DNA of 64,000 nt, taken from NCBI GenBank assembly GCA_902800815.1, contig CADCGB010000001.1, forward strand, positions 1 through 64,000, in the 5' to 3' direction. Made by a program: the position numbers and the translations under genes. Below the pieces are notes generated by a model, which did not search any database, was not told the DNA's origin, and saw nothing but the letters and a program-made list of their open reading frames with translations. Origin of the DNA: Fibrobacter succinogenes (GTDB lineage Bacteria; Fibrobacterota; Fibrobacteria; Fibrobacterales; Fibrobacteraceae). Positions 36,815 to 45,692 of this stretch are shown one piece after another. Every line of letters starts with the position of its first letter. Within the stretch, counting starts at the first letter, position 1.

Positions 36815-37978
36815 ATGGAGACAATAGCAGAAAATACTGTGGTGGAGAACAAGCGGGTCCTTGACCTCCTGTTCTCCTACATGCCGAAAATCGCTGCGGA
36901 AAGGAAGATGGACAACCTGCTCGTGCTCATGGCCGACATGGGTCGTTCCCTTGTCCAGGCGGACCGCTGCTCCCTGTGGCTTACCGACGAGGAACATGGG
37001 GAACTGTGGACGAAGGTCGCTCATGGGGTGAGCGAGCTTCGCATTCCGATCGCGGCAGGCTTCGTGGGCTGGTCTGTGACGAACGGGCAGCCGTTGCTCA
37101 TTCCCGATGCCTACCTTGACCCGAGGTTCGACCACCGTAGCGACGAGAAGACCCATTACCGCACGACGTCCGTGATGACTGTGCCCCTGTTCGATTCGCA
37201 GGGAAAGGTGATGGGGGTATTCCAGGCGATAAACAAGCAGGGTGAGGAGAAGGTTTTCTCCAACCAGGATCTGGAGCGCCTCTCGCTTACTGCAGTGTAC
37301 TCCGCAAAGACTGTTGAATCCGCCCGACTGACCTCGGAGGTTGAAGACTCCAAGGACGAACTCGAGGCTACGCAGGAAGAACTGATCCACATTTTGGGCG
37401 ATGTTTCTGAATCCAGGAGCCGCGAGACGGGTGACCACATCCAGCGCGTGGCCGAGATCTCTTACAAGCTGGCGCAGTATGTCGGATTGTCGCAGGAAGA
37501 GGCTGACCGCATCAGGCTCGCTGCCCCGATGCACGACCTGGGGAAGGTCGCCATTCCTGACGCCATCCTGAACAAGCCGGGCAGGTTTACCGACGAGGAA
37601 TATGAGGTGATGAAGTCCCACGCCATCAAGGGCGAGGAGACTCTCATGAAGTCGAAGCGCGAACTCCTGCGCTTTGCTGCATCCCTCGCAGGTTCGCATC
37701 ACGAGCGCTGGGATGGCAAGGGCTACCCGCGTGGACTCAAGGGCGAGGAAATCCCCCTTGCAGGCCGTATTTGCGCCGTGGCCGACGTGCTGGACGCTCT
37801 CTCGAGCCCGAGGTGCTACAAGCCCGCATGGCCCGAGGAGAAGGTCAAGGAAGAATTCATTAAGCAGCGCGGGCTCCAGTTCCAGCCGGAACTCATTGAC
37901 GTGCTTGTCGAGCACTGGGACGACATTTTCGAGTGCTTCAGGCAGGCCCGCGCGAAGTTCGAGGCCGCTGCGGTCTAG
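36815..37978 (+). CDS. GAF and HD-GYP domain cyclic-di-GMP phosphodiesterase
   Basis: 387 residues. The GAF sensor domain (about 25-165) has a GWSVTNGQPLLIPDAYLDPRF segment. A coiled linker leads to the HD-GYP domain (about 190-370) with H240-D241 in MHDLGK and HHERWDGKGYP at 295-305. HD-GYP enzymes hydrolyse cyclic di-GMP and control adhesion and surface behaviour. All listed metal-binding residues seem intact. TAAATT ends 7 bases before the ATG with no ribosome binding site. No partner gene is adjacent. Confidence 0.93.
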   Translation: METIAENTVVENKRVLDLLFSYMPKIAAERKMDNLLVLMADMGRSLVQADRCSLWLTDEEHGELWTKVAHGVSELRIPIAAGFVGWSVTNGQPLLIPDAYLDPRFDHRSDEKTHYRTTSVMTVPLFDSQGKVMGVFQAINKQGEEKVFSNQDLERLSLTAVYSAKTVESARLTSEVEDSKDELEATQEELIHILGDVSESRSRETGDHIQRVAEISYKLAQYVGLSQEEADRIRLAAPMHDLGKVAIPDAILNKPGRFTDEEYEVMKSHAIKGEETLMKSKRELLRFAASLAGSHHERWDGKGYPRGLKGEEIPLAGRICAVADVLDALSSPRCYKPAWPEEKVKEEFIKQRGLQFQPELIDVLVEHWDDIFECFRQARAKFEAAAV

Positions 37979-38005
37979 TAAAGGCGCCTATATTGCAAAA
38001 AATTT

Positions 38006-38037
38006 ACGGGACCCGGGACAATGGGCCCCGTTTTTTT
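38006..38037 (+). terminator. Terminator of the HD-GYP gene
   Basis: ACGGGnCCC/GGGnCCCGT stem with one mismatch, followed by seven T. Confidence 0.8.
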
Positions 38038-38056
38038 GTTTTTTGGTGTTTTTTGA

Positions 38057-38089
38057 CAAAAAAGAAAACCCCCGACCTTGGGTCGGGGG
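38057..38089 (-). terminator. Terminator of tRNA-Phe
   Basis: A 9 bp stem CCCCCGACC/GGTCGGGGG (38069-38077 with 38081-38089) and a T-rich tail on the minus strand. Confidence 0.9.
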
Positions 38090-38095
38090 CCTTCG

Positions 38096-38168
38096 TGGTT
38101 CCGATTGGAGTTGAACCAACGACACGCGGATTTTCAGTCCACTGCTCTACCAACTGAGCTACAGAACC
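38096..38168 (-). tRNA. tRNA-Phe (anticodon GAA)
   Basis: 73 nt. Acceptor GGTTCTG/CGGAACC with discriminator A. Anticodon arm GTGGA-CTGAAAA-TCCGC. The T arm contains GGTTCAACTCC. No CCA is encoded. Confidence 0.95.
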
Positions 38169-38181
38169 ATTTGGTAAGCCA

Positions 38182-38210
38182 AAGATAGAAGAATACGTGA
38201 TATTTGTCAA
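38182..38210 (-). promoter_or_regulatory. Promoter of tRNA-Phe
   Basis: On the minus strand TTGACA (38205-38210), exact 17 bp spacer, TATCTT (38182-38187). Confidence 0.78.
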
Positions 38211-38340
38211 GGGTAAATAGAATATTACCGAAAAAATTTTGATTTTCCTGAATATTCTTCTAAATTTAGGGTAGGATGTACGAAAGGGTGTGCGCGGTGT
38301 TTTTGCTCCGCGGCCGTTAACTTCTTTTATAGGCTTGTAT

Positions 38341-40878
38341 ATGCGAAAGACATTCCAGATTAGGACTCTTCTTGCCGTCAGTTCGCTCCTTCTTGGCCTG
38401 TGGGCCTGCTCTTCTGATGAAAGCGACAACAATCCGGTTGTCCCGCCTGTATCCGGTTCTGAAGTTCCGGGTTCTAGTGGTTCCCAGCAGTCCGGTCCGG
38501 ATAATCCGGGTTCTTCGAGTGATTCCGCCTCTGTTGTGGAACACCGTATAGTCGATCCGGAAACGGGCGATACGATAATCGTCAAGGATACGATTTACAA
38601 GCCTGCCGATACGACTGTCCACTGGTTTGGCAACTCGGCTCTCCGCATTACCGAGATTTCTCCGCTGAACCTTTCCTGGCAGGATGAGGAAGGTAATGAT
38701 CCTGCCTGGGTTGAAATTTATAACGCAGGCGACCAGGCGGCTAACCTTCAGGGCTATGCGCTTGTCGAAAACCTCGAGAAGCCTCGCAAGTGGGTGTTCG
38801 GCGACGAACTTATCGCAGCGAAATCCTTCCGCATCGTGTTCTGCGACAGGAAGGATATTCCCGAAGTCAAGGGAGCGGACAATGGCAATAACCACCTCCG
38901 TACCCATACCAACTGGAAAATGGACAAGGCTGGTGGAACGGTTTATCTGATTGACGCGTCTTACGCCATTCGTGACTCTGTCAAGTTCCCCGAAATTACT
39001 ACGGGAGACGTGAGCTGGGGTATTACCGATGGCGGTATCTGGAAATATTTCGACAAGCCGACTCCCGAGGCTCCCAACACCCAGTCGACGGCTTACGATG
39101 GCCTCGCTCCGACACTCGACCTGAGCCAGATCAAGGGTGGCTTCTACAACGAGCCGGTGACGATTAATCCGCCGTCACTGCCGTCCGGAGTTACGCTGCG
39201 CTGCACGCAGGATGGCTCTGTCCCGACCAAGTCTTCGCAGGAATTCAATAGCCCGATCAACATTTCCAAGAGCATGCCGCTCCGCTGTTCCGCCTTCAAG
39301 GACGGAGCGCTCACTACGCAGGTCGTCACGAAGACGTTCTTTATCGGTGAATCGGTGAACATGCCCGTGGTTGCCGTGAGTGTCGATCCGAGCTTCTTTG
39401 TGAAGTATTACAAGAAAACAAATGGTGGTGAACCTGATATGGATCATGACCAGATGTACGCTCCGAACGAATCCTACCCGAATGATTCCGGTGAGCTCCC
39501 GGTGCATGTGGAATACTTCGAAAAGGGAAGCAATTCTTCGGGAAGCGCCTGGGACATCGAAGCAGGTATTTCCTTGATGGGTGGCTGGAGCCGCATGGAG
39601 CGCAAGAAATCCGTTGCTATCGTGATGCGTGAAGAATACCAGGATGGCTGGCTGCATTATTCGCTGTTCGATACCCGCAAGAGCGAAAATGACAAGTACA
39701 AGGCCTTCAACCTGCGTAACAACGGAAACCGTTTCGTGAGTGACTACTTTGCCGATGCTCTGGGTGGAGCTATCCTTGAAGGGAGTGGCGTTGATTACCA
39801 GCGTAGCCGTCAGGTCGTGGTGTTCTACAATGGTGAATACCGTGGCATTCACGATATGCGTGAACGCTTCAACAAGAACTATGTCGAGTCGAACTACGGC
39901 ATCGATGCAGCCTCTGTCAATTTCATCAAGCACCTTGGCGAAGAAATTACGGCTAGCAACGGTACTATCACCGATTACGTCGCAATGCTGGAATATGCCG
40001 CTGCAAACGATTTCAGTGGCGAAGCTAATGCTGCCTACGCTCACATGAAGGAACTTATGGATGTGGGCAACTTTGCGGATTACATGATTGCCGAAATGTA
40101 TGTCCACAATGGTGACTGGCCCAACAACAACGTGCGCGCATGGCGCAGCCCGGAAACTCCGTGGAAGTTCATGATCTATGACTTGGATCATGGCTTTGAC
40201 TGGAAGTGGGGTGTAGAAGGCTTTAGCGAGAGCACGAATATGTTTAAGTGGGTCAAGCAGGGTGGCCGTACTAGCGGAAAGTGCTATACGAGTAGCGAAT
40301 CGGCCTTTACGGGCGAGAAGGCTCATTGCTTCCACGTGCTTTACACGCGCCTCATCAAGAACCCGGACTTTAAGCGCCTGTTCATCAACCATTCTTCAGT
40401 CATGTTGGAAAATTACCTGAATGCAACGAACATTGAAAAGGTCCGTGCGAAAATGGAAGCCTCGATAGACAGGGCTGAGTCTGAAAGGGATCTTGCAACG
40501 AATGGCCAGAAGGAACGTGGCTATGGTTCCTTCACGGTTTCGAACGAGAATATTACAGAGTGGGCTCGTGACCGCGACCGCGAAATCGAGGATCAGTACA
40601 AGGCTGAATTTGAAGGCTTGGGTGGTTCTGCTAATGTGACGATTTCCTCGAACAACGGTATGGTGCTGATGGAAGGGATGAAACTCCCGGGCAGCACGGC
40701 CACCTCTACCAACTATAAGGGTAAGTTCTTCAGCGGTGTCGAGATGGAATTGACTGCTGTTGCTTCTGGTGGCTCCGTGTTTACCGGATGGACGGGATGT
40801 ACCGCCGTGGAAGGCAAGCCGGAAACATGCCGTGCGACGATTACCGAAGGCTTGTCGATTACGGCGAACTTCAAGTAA
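38341..40878 (+). CDS. CotH-family surface lipoprotein with lamin-tail and InlB-type domains
   Basis: 845 residues. Lipoprotein signal with C23 (LWAC) and a Ser/Pro/Gly linker, then a lamin-tail domain (about 95-215; ITEISPLN, DPAWVEIYNAG), a chitobiase C-terminal-like domain (about 255-335; LRCTQDGSVPT), a CotH kinase-like domain (about 340-690; NNGNRFVSDYF, DMRERFNKNYVE, MIYDLDHGFDW) and a divergent InlB B-repeat tail (FTGWTGCTAV). CotH proteins are atypical kinases in spore coats, and in gut bacteria occur in surface proteins. The role here is probably cell-surface adhesion or modification (inference). The start is set by the lipobox; no clear ribosome binding site is seen. Confidence 0.88.
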   Translation: MRKTFQIRTLLAVSSLLLGLWACSSDESDNNPVVPPVSGSEVPGSSGSQQSGPDNPGSSSDSASVVEHRIVDPETGDTIIVKDTIYKPADTTVHWFGNSALRITEISPLNLSWQDEEGNDPAWVEIYNAGDQAANLQGYALVENLEKPRKWVFGDELIAAKSFRIVFCDRKDIPEVKGADNGNNHLRTHTNWKMDKAGGTVYLIDASYAIRDSVKFPEITTGDVSWGITDGGIWKYFDKPTPEAPNTQSTAYDGLAPTLDLSQIKGGFYNEPVTINPPSLPSGVTLRCTQDGSVPTKSSQEFNSPINISKSMPLRCSAFKDGALTTQVVTKTFFIGESVNMPVVAVSVDPSFFVKYYKKTNGGEPDMDHDQMYAPNESYPNDSGELPVHVEYFEKGSNSSGSAWDIEAGISLMGGWSRMERKKSVAIVMREEYQDGWLHYSLFDTRKSENDKYKAFNLRNNGNRFVSDYFADALGGAILEGSGVDYQRSRQVVVFYNGEYRGIHDMRERFNKNYVESNYGIDAASVNFIKHLGEEITASNGTITDYVAMLEYAAANDFSGEANAAYAHMKELMDVGNFADYMIAEMYVHNGDWPNNNVRAWRSPETPWKFMIYDLDHGFDWKWGVEGFSESTNMFKWVKQGGRTSGKCYTSSESAFTGEKAHCFHVLYTRLIKNPDFKRLFINHSSVMLENYLNATNIEKVRAKMEASIDRAESERDLATNGQKERGYGSFTVSNENITEWARDRDREIEDQYKAEFEGLGGSANVTISSNNGMVLMEGMKLPGSTATSTNYKGKFFSGVEMELTAVASGGSVFTGWTGCTAVEGKPETCRATITEGLSITANFK

Positions 40879-40899
40879 TACTGAATATATCGAAAGGAT

Positions 40900-40932
40900 T
40901 TGCGCGGGCATTTATGTCCGCGCTTTTCTTTT
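40900..40932 (+). terminator. Rho-independent terminator after the CotH gene
   Basis: A 9 bp stem (40902-40910 with 40915-40923), 4-base loop, T-rich tail. Confidence 0.88.
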
Positions 40933-40975
40933 GTAGGTTTGGGCCTGCGTGAGGTATATTTCTAAATTTGGGTGC

Positions 40976-41656
40976 ATGATGAGCCCCGTGCGCAAGATGT
41001 TCGACGGTATCGCGAACCGCTACGATTTCTTGAACCACTTCTTGAGTTGTGGCCAGGATATCCTGTGGCGTCGCAGTTGCTGCCGTGAGTTGCGCAAAGT
41101 GCACCCGGGCAGGCGTCTGCTTGACCTTTGTGGTGGTACGGGCGACTTTGCCGTTACATACGAGAAGTTCAATGGCGTGCAGGATGTCGCCATCCTGGGC
41201 GATTTTTCTTACGGCATGCTGAAGGGCGCCGCTGGCAAGAAGACGACTGCGGTTCCCGTGCAACTCGATGCGATGAAGATGCCGTTTGCGGACGGCGCGT
41301 TCGATGTTATACTGAACGGATTCGGGATGCGCAACCTGCCTGACGCCGAGGGCGGCCTGAAGGAATCTGCGCGCGTGCTTAGTGAGAACGGCTATTTGCA
41401 GGTGCTGGAATTTTTCTCCCCGCGGAATGTCTTTAACAAGTTTTTCTACAAGGTTCTTGCCCCGCTGTTTATTCCCGTGCTGGGGGCGTTTTTCAGCAAG
41501 CGCGATGCCTACGAGTACCTGGTGAATTCCATCCTGCGTTTTTTGCCGGTAGCGGACTTTGTCGCGCTGGCGGAAAAGAACGGGTTTGAACTTGTTCACG
41601 TGAAGCCCTGCTTTTTCGGGGTGGCGTACCGCGTGATGCTCAGGAGGCGTAAATGA
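40976..41656 (+). CDS. ubiE: Demethylmenaquinone methyltransferase (UbiE/MenG family)
   Basis: 226 residues. This SAM-dependent enzyme adds the ring methyl in the last step of menaquinone synthesis. Seen are MFDGIANRYDFLNHFLSCGQD, the SAM motif LLDLCGGTGDFA and NGFGMRNLPD. Start ATG 40976 (ATGATG); TAAATT ends 7 bases before it and no ribosome binding site is seen. A farther GTG (40949) overlaps the promoter and is unlikely. It is followed by ubiX- and ubiA-like genes, which complete the menaquinone side of the pathway started by mqnB and mqnD. Confidence 0.95.
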   Translation: MMSPVRKMFDGIANRYDFLNHFLSCGQDILWRRSCCRELRKVHPGRRLLDLCGGTGDFAVTYEKFNGVQDVAILGDFSYGMLKGAAGKKTTAVPVQLDAMKMPFADGAFDVILNGFGMRNLPDAEGGLKESARVLSENGYLQVLEFFSPRNVFNKFFYKVLAPLFIPVLGAFFSKRDAYEYLVNSILRFLPVADFVALAEKNGFELVHVKPCFFGVAYRVMLRRRK

Positions 41657-42267
41657 GCCGCTACGTTCTCGGGGTGACGGGTGCGAGCGGCGCGATTTAT
41701 GCGACGCGCACGGCGATGTACCTGAAGAAATTCGGACATTCGGTTTCGCTTATTGTGACGTCTCCGGGTCGCGATGTCGTCAAGTTCGAGGGCCAGGAAT
41801 CGCTTTACGATTTTGCCGACAAGGTCTATGACGTGGATGACTTTTTTGCGGAATGTGCAAGCGGGTCTGCCGACTATGCGGGCATGGCGGTGGTGCCGTG
41901 CTCCATGGGTACGCTCGGGCGTATCGCGGCAGGTACCTCGGACAACCTGCTGGTGCGTACTGCGGATGTATGCCTCAAGGAACGCCGCTCCCTGGTGATT
42001 GTCCCCCGTGAGATGCCCTACAACTTGATCCATATCGAGAATATGGCGCGCGTGACGCGGGCGGGCGCTGTGGTGATTCCCGCTTCGCCGCAGTTCTATA
42101 GCAAGCCTGCAAGCATCGAGGAACTCGTGGATACTGTTGTCGCGAAGGTCCTGAAACACTTGGGCGCGGTTTCGGTGGAGGATTGTGCCGAGATTGTTAA
42201 ACCGTGGAAAGGTGACAATGGTGTGGATTGCGGGCCGGAGAGCGCACTCGGAGGGCCCGTATGCTAA
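41653..42267 (+). CDS. ubiX: UbiX-like flavin prenyltransferase
   Basis: 204 residues. It binds FMN and adds a dimethylallyl group to make prenylated FMN, cofactor of UbiD-type decarboxylases. Motifs: TGASGAIYATRT at the start, VVPCSMGTLGRIAAG, and REMPYNLIHIENM near residue 118. In the futalosine route a UbiX/UbiD-type pair (MqnQ/MqnL roles) decarboxylates dihydroxynaphthoate; no UbiD-like gene lies in this window. Overlaps ubiE by 4 bases. Confidence 0.93.
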   Translation: MSRYVLGVTGASGAIYATRTAMYLKKFGHSVSLIVTSPGRDVVKFEGQESLYDFADKVYDVDDFFAECASGSADYAGMAVVPCSMGTLGRIAAGTSDNLLVRTADVCLKERRSLVIVPREMPYNLIHIENMARVTRAGAVVIPASPQFYSKPASIEELVDTVVAKVLKHLGAVSVEDCAEIVKPWKGDNGVDCGPESALGGPVC

Positions 42268-43154
42268 AGAAGATTCTGGAATTCGGGCACATGGTGCGCT
42301 TTAGCCACTCGCTTTTCGCGATGCCGTTTGCGCTTGGCTCCATGTGGGTGGCTGCGAACGGATTCCGCGATATGTCTGCGGCGGAGACTGCCCGCATTGT
42401 GCTGTTGATTGTCGGCTGTATGGTGACCGCCCGCAATAGCGCGATGAGTTTCAACCGCATTGCCGATGCCGATATTGACGCGAAGAACCCGCGCACGGCA
42501 AAACGCCATCTGCCGGCAGGGCGCCTGAGCAAGAAATCCGTAATCGCCTTCCTTGCCATAAACGGCGTGTTGTTCGTCGCGTTCGCGTTCTTGCTGCAGC
42601 CCCTCGCGGGCCTGCTTGCTCTACCCGTATGGTTGCTCCTGCTTTCCTATTCCTACTGGAAACGCTTTAGCTGGCTATGCCACTGGTTCCTGGGTTTTGC
42701 GATAGGGATGAGCCCGCTCGGTGCCTGGATTGCGATTCGTGGAGAGTTTGCGGTGTTCCCGATTTTCCTGCTCGTGATTCTCATGCTCTGGATGGGCGGT
42801 TTCGATATCATCTATGCCACGCAGGACGAGGAGATTGATCGCCAGATGGGACTCCATTCGGTCCCCGCGCGTTTTGGCCGCAAGCGCTCCCTGCAGATTG
42901 CCTTCTGGAGCCATGTCGCAATGCTTGCGCTTTGTGTTGCTTTCGGGTTCGTGTGGAACATGGGAATTCCCTGGTGGGTGGTGACGGGACTTATGGCCGC
43001 CGCCGTCCTGTATATTCATTTGTTCAGAAAATCCGATGACCTCGATGCCATGAACCGAGACTTTTTCTTGGCGAATGTCGCGATAAGCGTGCTCGTGATG
43101 GCTGGGCTCATCGTGTGGATTTGCATGGGAGGGAATGTCAATGTCCTTTATTAA
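42261..43154 (+). CDS. UbiA-like prenyltransferase of menaquinone synthesis
   Basis: 297 residues with eight or nine membrane helices. The first Asp-rich motif NRIADADIDAKNPRTAKR near residue 69 and the second DIIYATQDEEIDRQMGLHS near residue 189 bind the prenyl diphosphate through magnesium. By context it is the futalosine-pathway MqnP-type prenyltransferase. GGAGGG lies 5 bases before ATG 42261; the gene overlaps ubiX by 7 bases. Confidence 0.9.
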   Translation: MLKKILEFGHMVRFSHSLFAMPFALGSMWVAANGFRDMSAAETARIVLLIVGCMVTARNSAMSFNRIADADIDAKNPRTAKRHLPAGRLSKKSVIAFLAINGVLFVAFAFLLQPLAGLLALPVWLLLLSYSYWKRFSWLCHWFLGFAIGMSPLGAWIAIRGEFAVFPIFLLVILMLWMGGFDIIYATQDEEIDRQMGLHSVPARFGRKRSLQIAFWSHVAMLALCVAFGFVWNMGIPWWVVTGLMAAAVLYIHLFRKSDDLDAMNRDFFLANVAISVLVMAGLIVWICMGGNVNVLY

Positions 43155-43368
43155 GAAACCGGATGGAAAGTTCACGACCGAAGACAAGATCAAGATGTTC
43201 CAGCAGATGGGAACTGTGGGTGCAGTGATTGCTGTCGTGTTCGTGATTCTTATCGAGTCGGGAATTGCGGGCGACAAGACTCCGCTTGCCGAGATGGGAC
43301 TCACCGCAATGATCGTGGTGCTTGCCGTGTCGCTTATCGGCAGCATGTATTTTAAGCGGAAACTGTAA
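43141..43368 (+). CDS. Small two-helix membrane protein
   Basis: 75 residues, start at 43141 (GGGAGGG about 8 bases upstream; ATG 43135 is too close). Two hydrophobic stretches (about 23-43 and 53-70) and a basic end. It overlaps the UbiA-like gene by 14 bases, so it is translationally linked to the menaquinone genes. Family not recognised; perhaps a helper of the membrane prenyltransferase. Confidence 0.7.
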   Translation: MSFIKKPDGKFTTEDKIKMFQQMGTVGAVIAVVFVILIESGIAGDKTPLAEMGLTAMIVVLAVSLIGSMYFKRKL

Positions 43369-43380
43369 TGCACTTATAGG

Positions 43381-44235
43381 CTAGAAAAGATAGCCGACCC
43401 CAGTGCTGGCCTGCCAGTGTTTCCCTGCGAAATTTTCACCGACATATACCGTGGTTCCTATAGAAATCTGGTATTTATTTTTCAACACGTAAGATGCTCC
43501 CATATATTGTTCAAGGATAAAGGGAAAATCGAATGTGATGTCGTGGTTGTCGAAACTTCCGATCGACCACCATGGGAAATAGATTGCAGGGGCGTAGGTT
43601 AGAGCGAGTTCCTTTGTAATTATGAAGCCTACATAAGCGCCAAGAACGGCTGTAAAGGAGAACCTTGCCTTTTCGTCTACGGATAAATGCCCGTCTCCGC
43701 AATCGTAGTCGCCTTCAAATGTGTCGCAGTGCCGTAGCCAGTCTCCTTCTAGAGAGTATCTATATTTCCCGAAATCAATTTGAAAACCGATGCCGGTTTC
43801 AAAATGACTGCTGTTCAGCCCTGTATAAGCTCTAAAGTAAGGGAATGGATCGAGACCTGTGCCAAGAGAGGCAAGCCATAATTCTCCTTTTGTCATGTAG
43901 TCATAGGAAACTGTTACGGGAAAGTTTTTTAGTCGGTATGCGATGTTGGCTTCTTCTTTCGGTAATGTTTTGTCATCGCCAGAAACTTCCTTATTCCAGA
44001 TTTTGTTTAGTTTCAGTTTTTCTTCTTTCTGTATCTTTATTTGCGCGCTTATTCGTTTTGCGGAAGAATCTTTTTTTACCGTATATCCAGCACCCGTAAA
44101 AACGGGAGGAATATAGACATCGAATTCTCCGGACTGAACATTCAGTTGGTTGAACGAGCCGCACCCGGACAGGCATAGAGCGAATATGCAAAGTACAATG
44201 ATGGAATGGTAGTGTTTGGTATTGTTATAGACCAT
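43381..44235 (-). CDS. Lipoprotein with predicted outer-membrane barrel
   Basis: 284 residues. The start is 44235, just after the birA stop; the lipobox is LSGC. The remainder is rich in aromatic and glycine residues with alternating strands (YRYSLEGDWLRHCDTF, ALTYAPAIYFPWW) and ends in GVGYLF, suggesting a barrel-like fold. Base composition is clearly more AT-rich than its neighbours (TTT, AAA and ATA codons), so it may have been acquired. Family not recognised. Confidence 0.68.
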   Translation of the reverse strand: MVYNNTKHYHSIIVLCIFALCLSGCGSFNQLNVQSGEFDVYIPPVFTGAGYTVKKDSSAKRISAQIKIQKEEKLKLNKIWNKEVSGDDKTLPKEEANIAYRLKNFPVTVSYDYMTKGELWLASLGTGLDPFPYFRAYTGLNSSHFETGIGFQIDFGKYRYSLEGDWLRHCDTFEGDYDCGDGHLSVDEKARFSFTAVLGAYVGFIITKELALTYAPAIYFPWWSIGSFDNHDITFDFPFILEQYMGASYVLKNKYQISIGTTVYVGENFAGKHWQASTGVGYLF

Positions 44236-44236
44236 T

Positions 44237-45130
44237 CTAGATTTCCAGGTCTGCGGAATAAACGGTTTCAATCGTTCCGTCGTCGCATTCGAATAGCAGG
44301 CTTCCGTCGTCGCGCATATCGGCGATGCGGCCTGCCTTTTTTTGTACGCCCGTGCCGCCATCGCGGTTGTTGTCGGTGCAGCGGTTGTTTACGATGATGG
44401 TGCCGCGCGCGCCGAGGAACTGGTCCATCTTTTTCCAGGCGGCTACCCACGGGCGGATACCGAAGGCGCGGAACTGCCCGATGGCGCGTTCCAGGTTTGC
44501 GATAAGCAACTGCAACAACTTCTCGCGGTTGACGGCCTGCCCGCAGATATCCTTGAGTGTCGTGACGGCGCGCCCGAGATGCTCGTAGTCGCTGGCGTCG
44601 CTATTCACGTTGATCCCTACGCCCATGCTGATGGCGGGTGTCGGCGCGGATGAAGACTGCGCGCTACCCGATTTCGCGGATTTTGTATAGACTAATTCCG
44701 CAAGGATGCCGCAGAACTTGCTCTTGCCGCAGAGGATGTCGTTCGGCCACTTGACGGTGACTTTCCCGATGTCCCTGTTGCCGAGCCCCTGCGCGTTGGA
44801 ACCATCCTGCAAATCGCGGAATACCTCGGCGAAGGTGAGGGCTGCAACCTGCGTAATCTGCGGGGCGGATGCGGGTGCGATTCCATCAAGCGGAATCAGG
44901 ATATTGAAGTACAGGTTCTTGCCGGCGGGGGAGTCCCAGGTGCGCTCGTGCCTGCCACGGCCCGCGGTCTGCGTGTCGGCGACAAGCAATGTGCCGGGGG
45001 TAATTATACCTGCGGAGGCGCGTGCCTTCATCAGGCTATGCGTACTTTCTAGGGTATCGAAGAGGAATGCGGGTGCATCGCCGAATCCCGCAAGATGCCA
45101 TTCTGAAAATTTTGCTTCGGACGAAAACAT
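44237..45130 (-). CDS. birA: Biotin-[acetyl-CoA-carboxylase] ligase (BirA, catalytic domain only)
   Basis: 297 residues. It attaches biotin to the biotin carrier protein. The biotin-AMP site GRGRHERTWDSPAGKNLYF near residue 58 and KWPNDILCGKSKFCGIL near residue 128 are present. No N-terminal DNA-binding domain is seen, so it is a ligase, not a repressor. ATG 45130 is preferred to the upstream TTG. A spacer rich in Ser/Ala follows residue 150. Confidence 0.93.
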   Translation of the reverse strand: MFSSEAKFSEWHLAGFGDAPAFLFDTLESTHSLMKARASAGIITPGTLLVADTQTAGRGRHERTWDSPAGKNLYFNILIPLDGIAPASAPQITQVAALTFAEVFRDLQDGSNAQGLGNRDIGKVTVKWPNDILCGKSKFCGILAELVYTKSAKSGSAQSSSAPTPAISMGVGINVNSDASDYEHLGRAVTTLKDICGQAVNREKLLQLLIANLERAIGQFRAFGIRPWVAAWKKMDQFLGARGTIIVNNRCTDNNRDGGTGVQKKAGRIADMRDDGSLLFECDDGTIETVYSADLEI

Positions 45131-45148
45131 TTTCAAGTGGAGACGGAA

Positions 45149-45604
45149 TTATTCCTCGTCTTCCTTCTGCTCCTGCAGTTCCTTGAGGGCCTCTTCGGGG
45201 AATATCGCGAAGAAGTCGCGCTTGCGGTCTTCGAAGAGTTGCAGCATGCGTTCCTGCTCGAACTGCTCGCGGTCGATGTTCTGCATAAAGAACTCGTCGC
45301 GGGCGAAGTCGCGGGTGGTCATCATCTTCTTCAGGTCATCGGAGATTTCCATGCGGTCCCACAGGATGTAGTAGGACTGCACGTCCAGGCTTCCGAAGAT
45401 GTCGACGTTCAGGTGAATGGAATTTGCCTTGCTGGAATCGACGAGTTCGACCTTCGTTTCGCGCTTTTCGGGACGGAAAATCTGGGCGTCGCTCACGCCT
45501 TTCGAAAGATCCTGGGGAGGCTCTTCGGCAAATGTGCCAAGTGTGAGTGCACACAGTATGGCACCGGCAAATGCGAACGTCTTATGTAGTTTCCCGAAAA
45601 TCAT
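45149..45604 (-). CDS. Exported protein of unknown function
   Basis: 151 residues with a signal peptide (MIFGKLHKTFAFAGAILCALTLGTFA) and an acidic, helical mature part with long Glu/Asp/Arg stretches (DREQFEQERMLQLFEDRKRDFF). No family recognised. TATATT ends 6 bases before ATG 45604; a GTG lies 6 bases farther. Located 19 bases before birA on the same strand. Confidence 0.7.
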   Translation of the reverse strand: MIFGKLHKTFAFAGAILCALTLGTFAEEPPQDLSKGVSDAQIFRPEKRETKVELVDSSKANSIHLNVDIFGSLDVQSYYILWDRMEISDDLKKMMTTRDFARDEFFMQNIDREQFEQERMLQLFEDRKRDFFAIFPEEALKELQEQKEDEE

Positions 45605-45692
45605 ATCCACAATATAACATCATTTAGGATAAAAGAAAAGTTTTTTCTGCGTGCCTGTGATGAAAATCGCAATTTATGCCGGCGGTAGGGGG

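Noticed and set aside
38290..38340. Longer GTG start for the CotH gene
   Set aside because: It would bury the lipoprotein signal peptide; ATG 38341 gives a proper lipobox at C23.
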